The notes under the pieces were generated by a model, which ran no database searches, had not been told where the DNA came from, and saw nothing but the letters and a program-made list of their open reading frames with translations. The translations under genes and the position numbers were made by a program. This document shows, in pieces, positions 24,271-34,590 of a stretch of DNA of 64,000 nucleotides. Origin of the DNA: Zizania palustris. Lineage: Eukaryota; Streptophyta; Magnoliopsida; Poales; Poaceae. The number at the start of each line of letters is the position of its first letter. The first letter of the stretch is position 1. Where the stretch lies: assembly GCA_019279435.1 (NCBI GenBank), contig JAAALK010000079.1, positions 68,582,330 through 68,646,329 on the forward strand, read 5' to 3'.

Positions 24271-24513
24271 TGTTGGAACAATTGCGTTAGTTCCAGCAGG
24301 TTTTCTTGTGGTGGTGTATGATGTGGATAATGAACCTCGATGGGTTCTCTCAGAGGAGAAGGGGTTTATACTGGTTCGGGCCTCCCTAGGGGATAATAGC
24401 CCTACGTCCAGTTTATGGTGGATTGGGCATGGAATGCCTTAGTGTGGAGAAGAGAACTACAGGGTCTCATGGCCCCCTGGGGGTGTCCCCACTGCTACAA
24501 GGGCTTGGCCCTG

Positions 24514-24521
24514 CTTTTATA
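24514..24521 (-). promoter_or_regulatory. LTR TATA box (minus strand)
   Basis: TATAAAAG on the minus strand; the same site is at 30732-30739 in the other LTR. Confidence 0.55.
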
Positions 24522-24729
24522 GTCACGCAGGCCAAAGGAAAGACTAGGATGCCCCATATGAGCCCTAGGCTCATAGGGGCAGAGAGGGGAAAAGGAGCTA
24601 GCTACGGTACAAAAAGTGCCAGACAACTTTACAGCTTACTGACGTGTCAGGCTACGCCAGGCTTTGACCAGCTAAAAGATACACCGAAGGTGGAGGCTGG
24701 GGGGAAGGCTTCGGAGTGCACCCCGGAGG

Positions 24730-25185
24730 GGAGCTTCGAAGCATGCTCCGGAGGGCAGCCTCCGGACTTGACCCCGGAGGGCGGCCTCCGAACTGGACTC
24801 CGGAGGGCGGCCTCCGGACTTGGCTTCCGGAGGGTGGCCTCCGAACTGGACTCCGGAGGGCGGCCCCCGGGCTCGGCTCCCGGAGGGTGGCCTAGCCTTC
24901 GGAGGAATGCTCTGGACTCCGGAGGGCGGCCCCCGGACTTGGCTCCCGGAGGGTGGCCTCCGGACTGGACTCTGGAGGGCGGCCTCCGGGCTTGGCTCCC
25001 GGAGGGTGGCCTCCGGACTGGACTCCGGAGGGCGGCCTCCGGGCTTGGCTCCCGGAGTGTGGCCTCCGGACTGGACTCCGGAGGGCGGCCCCCGGACTTG
25101 GCTCCCGGAGGGTGGCCTCCGGACTGGACTCCGGAGGGCGGCCTCCGGGCTTGGCTCCCGGAGTGTGGCCTCCGGTGCCCTGCGC
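24730..25185. repeat. 53-bp minisatellite inside gypsy LTR
   Basis: The unit consists of two diverged half-units, CTCCGGAGGGCGGCCTCCGG and CTCCCGGAGGGTGGCCTCCG, each with a short spacer. Seven to eight units are present, interrupted once by GGCCTAGCCTTCGGAGG. Because 53 is not a multiple of 3, long frames rich in Gly/Pro/Arg/Trp appear on both strands (e.g. 24423-25283); these are artefacts. Confidence 0.85.
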
Positions 25186-25672
25186 CAGGGCCCGGACTGG
25201 GGCTCCGGGCCGGACCTCTTGGTCTGAGGGCTCCGAAGTTACGGGCCCCGAAAGGCACCTTGGGACCTGGAAACAACATTTAGATAGAAAACAGGCTCCG
25301 ACAGCACTGGGCTCTGGGCCGAAGGCTGCCGGGGGCTGACGTCATTTGGCCCCTGTTCAAGGGAAATATATTCCCCCAACAGTAGCCCTCGCGTGTAGGC
25401 CTTCGGAACGAAGGGGTGCACGCGCCTTTAGGACAAATGACCTGAAAACACAACTTCAGAGAAAACATACCTTCGGAGCCTGGACCGAAGGTGACCTCGA
25501 TACCTGGGGGTAATAAATGCCCGCGCTTGCCGCCAGAACGGCCTCGGGGAGCCCGAACGGCTCCGCAACGGTCAAAAAAGTTACCGTTACCTTGTTCTGG
25601 GCCGGTTCGCCTTCGCCGGAGGCCCATCTGGCGGTGGGTTCGGCCCACGACGGTTGGAATTCTTACCGCGCC

Positions 25673-25680
25673 TATAAATA
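25673..25680 (+). promoter_or_regulatory. TATA box of the antisense gene
   Basis: CGCCTATAAATAGAG, 140 bp before the ATG at 25821 and on the plus strand, opposite to the LTR promoter. Confidence 0.6.
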
Positions 25681-25820
25681 GAGACTTACCGCGTGCGGCT
25701 TCGGCACACCTTCATTCGCTTTCTTCTCGTTGCCTTGCAACCTTCGCTCCCTTCTTCTTCTAGCTTCGCTTCGAGCCCCCTTTCGCTAGCTTTAGCCCTT
25801 CGCGGCGAAGTCCCATCAAC

Positions 25821-28800
25821 ATGCCGAAGAAGGCGGTGGCGAAGCCTCTGACCTTGGGCTCGAGCTCGGGCTCCGCCCAAGTGCAGGCAGCGGCGGCTGC
25901 GGCGGCGAAGACTGCGCCCAGGCGGCTAGGGCCGAGGGACCTTCGGACGCCCTCCGACAAGTTCGAGCAGACCCTGGAGATGAGGGCTTCGATCTCCACA
26001 GAGGAGTCGGTCTGGAGGGCCTGCGAAGGGAAGATTGCGGCGAAGATCCAGCTTCGGGTCCCGGAGAAGTCGGAGGCTGAGCCGAGGCCTCGTGCTGACG
26101 AGGTGGTGGTGTTCGAGGCTTTCTTCGAAGCCGGCCTCGGACTGCCTGCATGGGGATGCTGAGCGAAGTCCTCAAGGCTTATAACCTCGAGCTCCCTCAA
26201 CTTTCGCCCAACGCGGTGGCGAGGTTAGCCGTCTTCGAGTGGGCCATGAGGGCCGAGGGCTGCGAGGGCCGCGCGGACGTCTTCGTCGCCCTCCATGACG
26301 CCAACTGCCAACCGAAGCCGCGGGAGGGGATGGACCGCGTCAAGAGGGCGCTGGCCTTCGGCAGCGCCAATTTCCAGCTTTGGAAGGAGTACCAGGACGC
26401 CTTCCCGGTGAGGGCCGCAAACAACAAGTGGTACTCGAGGTGGGACCAAGAGTGGTTCTATGCCTCCGTCGGCGTGAACTCTCCCCTTCGGAGTACCAAC
26501 GCCCATATTTTGTACCGACGCGAAGGGGTGGTGAAGACCAGCGAAGATATCCTTCGCTCGAGGATCTCGCTGCTCCGGAGAGTGGCGGCGAAGATGAGCA
26601 TGAGGGACCTCGCGGAGGAGTTCATCACCCTCCGGCTCAGCCCCCTCGCGCGCTCCTGGCCGGAGGGTCTCTTTCAAGCTTCGGGCCGAGGTGAACTTAG
26701 CGAGTTGGCCTTCGACCGCTTCTGTAAGGCTTCGCAGTCACTGTGCTTTTAATACTTCGCAGACTTCACTTCTAACCTCAAACCTTTCATGAAGCCGCCC
26801 TCGACATGAGGACCCCGGAGGAGGCCGCCGCGGCGGCGGATCGAGTCGTCGGGACTCCGACTCCCGAGGAGCAGGCCCAGCGCCTTGCACTGGTAGGGTC
26901 CTGGGAGCGCTGGAACAGGGTATGGACCGCGCTTGACCTCGGGGGGCTTCCTGCTCTGCCGGACTTCGCCCACCTAACTACCTCGTCGGCCGGAGCCAAG
27001 AGGAAGAGGGGGGATGAGGACGAAGTGGATGCCTCGGGACATCGGCCGGAGGTCCCCGCAGTCGAAGCTTCTAATTCGGGGGAGGCTGCGGCGAAGCCCG
27101 CAGCTACTCCGACCCCCAACAAGGCAGCGAAGCCCTTGGCGGCGAGTCCTTCGGCAGCGAAGTCCGGTGCGCACACTCCGGCCGCCAAGGAGGCCACGGA
27201 TGCCCCGGCGGAACCTACCTCGGGCGCGGAGGTAGATGCGCCAGCTTCACATCGAAGGAGTTGGAGGGCACATTTAGCCCCATCCTCCTTTCAAGAGATC
27301 TCCGACGATGGTAAAACCCTTTTTTCTTTTGCATGCTTCTCTTCAGATGCGGATTTTGACTTGGCTCCCTGCAGAGGACGAAGACGACGCGAGGCCCACC
27401 GTGGCGAAGGCGGTAGACGAAGGTGGATCGAAGCCCGCTGAGGCGAAGTCCACAGAAGCTTCGAGCAGCAGCAGCAGCAGCGATTCGGAGTCCGAGAGCA
27501 CTTCGTCTGATGATGAAGGCAGCGGAGGCCGCGAGGCTCCTCGAGGCGAAGAAGAAGTGGACGTGGTGGGCTTGAGTCCCGCCTTGCCGGAGCCCGCGGA
27601 GGCGACCGTGGCCGTGGTTCACCCTTTCAAGCCGAGGGGGGGGCGTGATGGTGGCGGCGATCCGCGATTTCCGCGAGGCTTGTGCTTCTGCGGAGGAGGG
27701 GGATTTGGTGGCCCAGCTCAGCCACCGAGACCCCACGGACCTCTTCGTCAGTTCGAACGAAGTCCTCCTGCGGGTTGAGCGAAGCCCCTTGCAGCTTCGA
27801 ACTATACCTTTGTCCCTTGTCTAATACTTATGATCTCTTCAATTTCTGCAGGCCCTCGCACTAAACGCGGCAGCTTCGACTGCTGCCGACAGGCGGATGG
27901 AGCGCCTCGGGGAGGAGAAGGATGCCCTTCGCCGCGAGGTCTCGGAGGAAGCTGAGAGACGGAGGCGGGCCGAGGCTTCGGCTGCCGAGGCGAGGGAAGC
28001 CTTGGCCTCGGAGACGGCTCGGCTCCGCGCGGAGCTCCAGGCTTCGAAGGATGCTGAGGCTCGACAAGCGAAGGAGAACGAGGAGCTCCGCCAGCGGGCT
28101 CGGGATCTTGAGAGCTTCGTCGTGGCTAATCTTGGCGAGGCCACTCAGAGCCTGACCGAGGTCCTTGAGAAATAGGGACCGAGTGCCGGACTCCGGATTT
28201 TGGCGATCAGGACCCAATTGGAGACCGCGCCGATTTCTTGAAGACCGCGGCTTCGATAGCGGACGAAGCACTGACGGGCTTCGCCCTCATGGCCGGTCGC
28301 GTCGCGGGCCAAGGAGTGTTGCAGATGCTCCATGCTGCGGGGTGTGACCACCTTCGGGCTGCAACCTCCGCGACCCCAGTGGCCTTCGGGGGTCCGCACT
28401 TGGTGACGCCTCCGGCCGAAGTTCACGAGGCCTGGCGGCGGCTACAGGACCCCTGGAAGGAGCAAGGCTGCGAAGCCGTCCTTGACCTCCAGAAGGCCCT
28501 TCGACATCGCCGATCCAAAGCGCCTGCTGTGCCTGATCAGCCTTCGACTTCGGTACCTCCGCCTCCGAAGGTGTAGATCTCCTTAGGCCTTTTTGTAATA
28601 CTTAGCTGCAGGCTTGTAAAAACTCTATCAGCTTATTAATATGAATGCGGGGGTTTTTTATACCTGCCCAGGCTCAGACTTCGAGCGTAGACCTCGAAGT
28701 CCTCGAGGACTCCGAAGAGCTTCAACAGCTGTGGGCGATCCTCGAAGTAGCTAGGTCCGAAGGCCCCCCTCGGTTTAAGCTTCCGAGGGGGCCTAACGGC

Positions 28801-29118
28801 GAAGCCATCTCCGAAGTAGCTCAGGATTTACTAGCCGCTGTGAAGACGGAGTCCCTTCAGGGCCCTTTGTCTTTGCCTTCGCGAACGGCCTTAGCAGGCG
28901 ACGAAGCCCTAGACTTTTCTGCCTTCGATACGGCTCCGCCTGCTTCGTTAACTTGGAGTGACCTGCAAGGTGGAAGGCGAAGCCTACGGGCTTCGGAACC
29001 TGAACGAGCTGTTCGAGGGAGAGCGGGCTCCGACGAGGCAACGTCCAGACGAGGCGGCCCTGGCCGAAGAAGGGGCAAGCGAGGGTTGGGGCCTCGCACA
29101 CGGTTCTTCCTAGTTTAG
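25821..29118 (+). pseudogene. Antisense multi-exon gene, 'putative gypsy type transposon' (Transposase_28-like) domain
   Basis: ATG 25821 (MPKKAVAKPLTLGSSSG). The first block leads into GEVVVF-like DEVVVFEAFFEAGLGLP, then after a 1-base shift near 26150, LSEVLKAYNLELPQLSPNAV and SPLARSW near its end: the arrangement of the plant 'putative gypsy type transposon' domain. A probable donor lies at 26724 (TCT|GTAAGG). Next come an Ala/Pro/Lys-rich linker with a basic patch AKRKRGDEDE (26806-27313), an intron (GT 27310-AG ~27373), a Ser/Glu-rich acidic exon, another intron before ~27853, a strong coiled coil (27853-28172) and C-terminal exons to 28576 and 28664-29118. AATAAA at ~29178 could end the transcript. 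The function of this family is unknown; exon joins are partly uncertain, and the frameshift marks this copy as damaged. Confidence 0.7.
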
Positions 29119-29209
29119 ATACAGATTATACGTAGTTTTGCTTCTGAAGTATGTTTGTAAGACACTTCTCAATATACAATAAATGGAGTGTTATATTTGC
29201 ATACTTCGT

Positions 29210-30468
29210 CTGTATGCTTCGCATTGTTTGACTTCGAACATTTTAGCTTGCCACGCTCGTACTGCGTATTACATTCGCACACCTCGCATACATGCTTCCC
29301 CCCTTTGCTCGTGGCAGCTAGGGACTTAGCCGTTGCTGGTGCGGGCAAAAAATAACGATGCGAAGGGTGCGCCTTTTGGCGGCTTTGACGTACGAAATTT
29401 ATTTAAGCGAAGGCCTCCTTTGGGCTTCGAACGCTTTAACTTGGTGCGAAGCAGGGCTTCGGCTGCTCGGAATTTTACTGAGCGAAGGCCTCTTTTGGGC
29501 TTCGAACGCGCTAACTTGGTGCGAAGCAAGGCTTCGGCACAACCAAGCCTAGCGAGGCATGCTTCGGCATGCTAGGATTTGGATGCTGTGCATGAGCGGG
29601 GCTCTGAAACGCACTTAGATCACAGCGAAGTATGACTTCGAGACGCTTAGGCGTATTATACACTAGCACGCGAAGCCAGGCTTTGGAGCGTGCTTAGATA
29701 ATGAAGCAAGGCTTCGGAACTTGGTCCTGTAACGAGAAGGATATTTGGTGTGGATTCACCGAACCTGTGATAATGTGAGCCGCCTTCGACTCTGAGCCAC
29801 CTTCGACTCTGGGCCACCTTCGACCCTGGGATGCTTCGGGTGCGGAACCGAAATCCCTGGGATGCTTCGGGCGCGGAGCCCGGAATCCCTGGACGCATCG
29901 GGCCAGCGGCCCGGAGTCCCTTTTGCCCACTGCTACGGGCCCGGGGCACCGTGTAGCCTTCGGAGGAATGCTCTGGATTTCATAAAGCGAAGCAAGGCTT
30001 CGGTTTTTAAATAAGGCGGAGCATGGCTTCGGGTTAAATAAGGCGAAGCAAGGCTTCGGGTTTAAATAAGGCGAAGCATGGCTTCGGATTTTTGAAGCAT
30101 GGCTTTGGTTTTAAATAAGATAGAGCAAACAATTGTATTTAAGGGCGAAGCAGGGCTTCGGCTTTAAGGCGAAGCAAGACTTCGAGCTTAAATTAATGTA
30201 ACTGTAGATTGGTGCATCGAAGTAAGGCTTCGGGCGGTACATACCTTGTAGCCTTCGGGGCTCGATGACCTTTGAAACGTGGAGCGGAGCCCCTTGCCGG
30301 AGAGTGGGCTCCGGTATACGAAGGATGGAGGAAGGCGAAGGTGGCCTTCGGTCTGCACCCGAAGCCCCTTGCCGGAGGGTGCGCGAGGCGAGAAGCCTCG
30401 AAGCTCCCCCCTCTGATGCACTTCGGGTTGCAGGCAGTGGTAGAGAACTTAGCTTCTAGGACTAAGTT
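29210..30468. other. Spacer of gypsy element, rich in GAAGCnnGGCTTC motifs
   Basis: No coding homology. Short frames on both strands are repeats of a CTTCGG/GAAGC vocabulary. In a functional relative, gag-pol would lie in this half of the element. Confidence 0.6.
29980..30190. repeat. Degenerate tandem repeat of hairpin motif GAAGCAAGGCTTC
   Basis: Units of about 27-30 bp, AAATAAGGCGAAGCAAGGCTTCGG with variants GCATGG/GCAAGG, at least six in a row. Each can fold as GAAGC-loop-GCTTC. Confidence 0.75.
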
Positions 30469-30486
30469 CCCCACGGATGGCGCCAA
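30469..30486 (-). other. Primer-binding site of gypsy element
   Basis: The minus strand reads TTGGCGCCATCCGTGGGG one base after the LTR end, in the style of Tat-lineage gypsy elements. Confidence 0.8.
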
Positions 30487-30487
30487 C

Positions 30488-31476
30488 TGTTGGAACAATT
30501 GCGTTAGTTCCAGCAGGTTTTCCTGTGGTGGTGTATGATGTGGATAATGAACCTTGATGGGTTCTCTCAGAGGGAGAAGGGGTTTATACTGGTCCGGGCC
30601 TCCCCTAGGGGATAATAGCCCTACGTCCAGTTTATGGTGGATTGGGCATGGAATGCCTTAGTGTGAGAAGAGAACTACAGGGTCTCATGGCCCCCTGGGG
30701 GTGTCCCCACTGCTACAAGGGCTTGGCCCTGCTTTTATAGTCACGCAGGCCAAAGGAAAAGACTGGGATGCCCCTATGAGCCCTAGGCTCATAGGGGCAG
30801 AGAGGGGAAAAGGATCTAGCTACGGTACAAAAAGTGCCAGACAACTTTACAGCTTACTGACGTGTCAGGCTACGCCAGGCTTTGACCAGCTAAAAGATAC
30901 ACCGAAAGTGGAGGTTGGGGGGAAGGCTTCGGAGTGCACCCCGGAGGGGAGCTTCGAAGCATGCTCTGGAGGGCAGCCTCCGGACTTGACCCTGGAGGGC
31001 GGCCTCCGAACTGGACTCCGGAGGGCGGCCTCCGGACTTGGCTTCCGGAGGGTGGCCTCCGAACTGGACTCCGGAGGGCGGCCCCCGGGCTCGGCTCCCG
31101 GAGGGTGGCCTCCGGACTGGACTCCAGAGGGCGGCCCCCGGGCTTGGCTCCCGGAGGGTGGCCTAGCCTTCGGAGGAATGCTCTGGACTCCGGAGGGCGG
31201 CCCCCGGACTTGGCTCCCAGAGGGTGGCCTCCGGACTGGACTCCGGAGGGCGGCCTCCGGGCTTGGCTCCCGGAGTGTGGCCTCCGGACTGGACTCCGGA
31301 GGGCGGCCTCCGGGCTTGGCTCCCGGAGGGTGGCCTCCGGACTGGACTCCGAAGGGCGGCCTCCGGACTGGACTCCGGAGGGCGGCCTCCGGGCTTGGCT
31401 CCCGGAGTGTGGCCTCCGGTGCCCTGCGCCAGGGCCCGGACTGGGGGCTCCGGGCCGGACCTCCTTGTCTGAGGGC
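30488..31476 (-). repeat. 5' LTR of gypsy element (upper end deleted)
   Basis: Matches 24271-25231 apart from minisatellite copy changes, then stops at GAGGGC where copia RNase H sequence begins. The missing part corresponds to 25232-25381. Confidence 0.9.
30925..31425. repeat. 53-bp minisatellite, second LTR copy
   Basis: Same units as 24730-25185, but three units instead of two before the CTAGCCTTCGGAGG interruption and a lone half-unit near 31344-31370. Confidence 0.85.
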
Positions 31477-34400
31477 AAATCGAGAAGCATCGAGGGGTTT
31501 TGTGAAAATATCGGCTAGCTGGTGTTGGGTATCAACATATTGAAGTTCAATATCACCCTTCTCATTATGATCTCTGAGAAAATGATATCGCACATCAATG
31601 TGTTTGGTTCTGGAGTACTGAACCAGGTTGTTTGCAATACAAATAGCACTAGTGTTGTCACAGAAAAGTGGAACACTCTTATAATCTAACCCAAAATCCC
31701 GCAAAGTGGAAACCATCCACAAAATCTGAGAGCAACAGCTTGCTGCAGCAACATATTCGGCCTTAGCCGTCGATTGTGCAACACTAGACTATTTGCGGGA
31801 AGACCAACAAACCAGAGAAGTACCCAGAAAATGACAAGTACCAGAAGTACTTTTCCTATCAATCCTACACCCAGCAAAATCCGCATTGGAATAACCTCGA
31901 AGACACAAAGAGGAAGACGCTGAATACCAAATGTCGAACTCGAGGGTATGTTTGAGATACCTGATAATGCGCTTTACCGCTTGGCGGTGCGAAGCTCGTG
32001 GTGAAGCCTGAAAACGAGCGCACAGACACACTGCGAAGTGTATGTCCGGCCTCATAGCAGTCAAGTAGAGGAGGGAGCCGATCATGCTTCGGAACCTCCT
32101 TCTATCTACGGCTTCTCCATCTTCGTCAGGATCCAATGCTACAGATGTAGCCATTGGAGTGGCGAGTGGCTTTGCATCAGTCATGTCGAACTTCTTGAGC
32201 AGGTACTTGGTGTACTTCGTCAGGTGGACGAAAGTACCTTGTTTGCTTTGTTTGATTTGCAAACCAAGGAAAAATGTGAGTTTGCCCATCATGGACATCT
32301 CGAACTCCCTGCTCATGGCATCTGCAAACTCGGCAACCAAAGCATGAAAAGAGCCACCAAAAATGATATCATCCACATAAATCTGAACTAGAAGAAAATC
32401 TTTGCCATGCTTGAGAGTGAACAGGGTTTTATCAACAGATCCCATCAAATACCCCCGCTCAAGTAGAAAAGACTTAAGTCTGTCATACCATGCCCGAGGG
32501 GCCTGCTTGAGTCCATAAAGAGCCTTATGAAGTTTAAGGACTTTATGTGGGTATTGGGGTTTTCAAAGCCAGGGGTTGTTTTACATAAACATCTTCGCCT
32601 ATGAAACCATTAAGAAAAGCACTTTTGACATCCATTTGATAGAGTTTGAATCCCCGAGATGTTGCAAAGGCAAGCAAAATCCTAATGGCCTCAAGACGAG
32701 CAACAGGTGCAAAAGTTTCAGTAAAATCAATCCCTTCTAATTGAGAAAAACCCTGAGCTACAAGTCTAGCCTTGTTTCTAACTATTGTCCCATCCTCCCC
32801 TTGTTTGTTTTTGAAAATCCATTTTGTTCCAATAAAATGAACATTTGGTGGAGGATCAACCAAAGTCCAGACTTGGTTTCTCTCAAAATTTTCAAGTTCT
32901 TCATGCATGGCATTGATCCAACTAGAATCAGAAAGTGCATGACTAACATCTAAGGGCTCAAAAGACGCAACAAAAGCGGAATCAATAAAATGAGCATGAG
33001 AACGTGTTATCCTTTGATCAAGCTCACCAATGATCTGCTCGGGAGGATGCATCCTTTGAACATGGTGTGGAGCCTCACGGCGGGATGCAGTCTCCCCCTC
33101 AACTTGTGCGTTGGAGTGGTCCAAGATGACCGATGTCGAGGTAGTTGCTTCGGGACCCTGTGCCGAAGTGGTCGAAGCAGGGTCGGCTTCGGGGGTTGAT
33201 GTCGAGGGCAGTAGGGGTTCATCCTTGAAATCTCCGGGATCTTCTTCTTCAAAGATTGTCTGCTCCATGTCGTGTTCATTTGCCTGTTCAAGAGCAGAAC
33301 TAACAGAGGGGGTTGATTCATCAGAAGTCACATCACATGACTCGATGACAGTGTTAGTTTCCAAATTATAAACACGATAAGAATGACCATGTGTAGTGTA
33401 ACCCAAAAAGATCCCGTCAGAAGAACGCGACTCAAACTTATCCAGATTACCACGTTTTAGGATAAAGCAACGACAACCAAATACTCGAAGATGAGTAACC
33501 TTGGGCTGTCTCCCAAAACGTAGCTCATAAGATGTCAAGTTCAAAATTGAGCGCAAGAAGATTCGGTTTGAGATGTAACAAGCAGTGTTCATGGCCTCAT
33601 CCTAGAATTTTCTAGGAGTCCTATGCTCATCGAGCATCATCCTAGCCATCTCAACCAAAGTGCGGTTCTTTCTCTCAACGACACCGTTCTGTTGAGGAAC
33701 CCGCGGAGTAGAGAATTGATGTTCTATGCCATGCTCCATGCAAAAGTCAACAAAGAGACTGTTCTTGAACTCAGTGCCATTATCACTTCGAATGAATTTC
33801 GATGCACCAGGGAGTTCAGTGAAAAGTCTCAAAGCCAAGCTCCGAAAGTGTGAAAACACTTCATCCTTGCTGGCAAGAAAGAAGACCCAAGAGTAACGAG
33901 AGAAATCATCGACAATGACTAACACATACCACTTGCCGCCTAAAGAACTAACCCGAGAAGGACCTATAGTGTCCATATGGAGAAGTTCTCCGGGTTGTTC
34001 AGTCATCACTGTGGTGACTGGCGAGTGTGAAGCGGCAATCATTTTTCCATGTCGACAAGGAGCACAAACTAATTCTTATTAAACTTGAGCTTGGGCAATC
34101 CTCGGATCACACCTAGGGCACTCAGACGAGCGAGCAACTCAAAGCTCATATGCCCTAGTCTCCTATGCCACTTCCAAAGATCAGAAGTAGAATGTGCAAC
34201 AAGACAATGAGAAGAACCAGATGACTCAGAAAAATCAGCTCCAAAAACTCTCCCAACTCTAAAGATCTTACAAACCACAACGCCATCAGAATTGAGTACT
34301 TGCGAAGTATCGCGATGTAATTGCACTTCGAAGCCCTCATCAAGCAATTGAGATACAGAAAGCAAATTGTATCCCAAATTCTCAACCAAAGCAACATCTT

Positions 34401-34575
34401 TGAGAGTGAAATTCGAGTTAATTCTTACCACACCTTTACCTTTCACTCTACTCCTTCGATTGTTCCCGAAGGTGATATGTTCCCTTTGCTTGGTTGTGGT
34501 GAGGCTGGAGAACCATGCTGCATCTCCGGTCATATGGCGCGAACAACTGGAGTCCATGATCCACGTGCCCTCCAA
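31477..34575 (-). pseudogene. Copia 2 pol: protease, integrase, RT, RNase H
   Basis: Protease/pre-integrase 34069-34575 (MDSSCSRHMTG, with Ser where the D-[ST]-G triad has Gly; LWKWHRRLGHMSFELL). Integrase 33602-34042 with acidic triad residues in LLHMDTIGP, IRSDNGTEF and NGVVERKN. RT N-part 32543-33592 (MDVKSAFLNG) and palm 31789-32448 (YVDDIIFGG). RNase H from 31788 (LFCDNTSAI, ADIFTKPL). Lesions: frameshift near 34069, TAG at 33602, frameshift between 32543 and 32448, TAG at 31789 (expected Gln). The last frame runs without a stop into the gypsy LTR through the deletion junction. Dead but far better preserved than copia 1. Confidence 0.9.
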
Positions 34576-34590
34576 GCCTCGGTCTGTCGC

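Larger units (their letters stand above)
24271..25381 (-). repeat. 3' LTR of gypsy element (1111 bp)
   Basis: Inverted ends TGTTGG/CCAACA. Minus-strand TATA box TATAAAAG at 24514-24521. Includes the 53-bp minisatellite. Confidence 0.9.
24271..31476 (-). mobile_element. Non-autonomous Ty3/gypsy element with antisense gene
   Basis: LTRs 24271-25381 (TGTTGG...CCAACA) and 30488-31476 (upper ~150 bp deleted). The primer site TTGGCGCCATCCGTGGGG on the minus strand just below 30488 sets the direction. The ~5.1-kb interior has no protease, RT, RNase H or integrase on either strand. Instead the plus strand carries a multi-exon gene next to the 3' LTR. This layout resembles Tat-lineage elements such as Grande and RIRE2, which carry antisense extra ORFs beside the 3' LTR. 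It must rely on a partner element for enzymes. Confidence 0.85.

Noticed and set aside
24423..25283. Long overlapping frames (200-290 codons) on both strands, also at 30701-31543
   Set aside because: They are produced by a GC-rich 53-bp tandem repeat within an LTR. Every frame stays open for the same reason, and no domain is present.
24271..31476. Plus-strand orientation for the nested gypsy element, as its largest gene is on the plus strand
   Set aside because: The primer site lies below the upper LTR on the minus strand and both LTRs have a minus-strand TATA box, so the element is minus and the gene is antisense.
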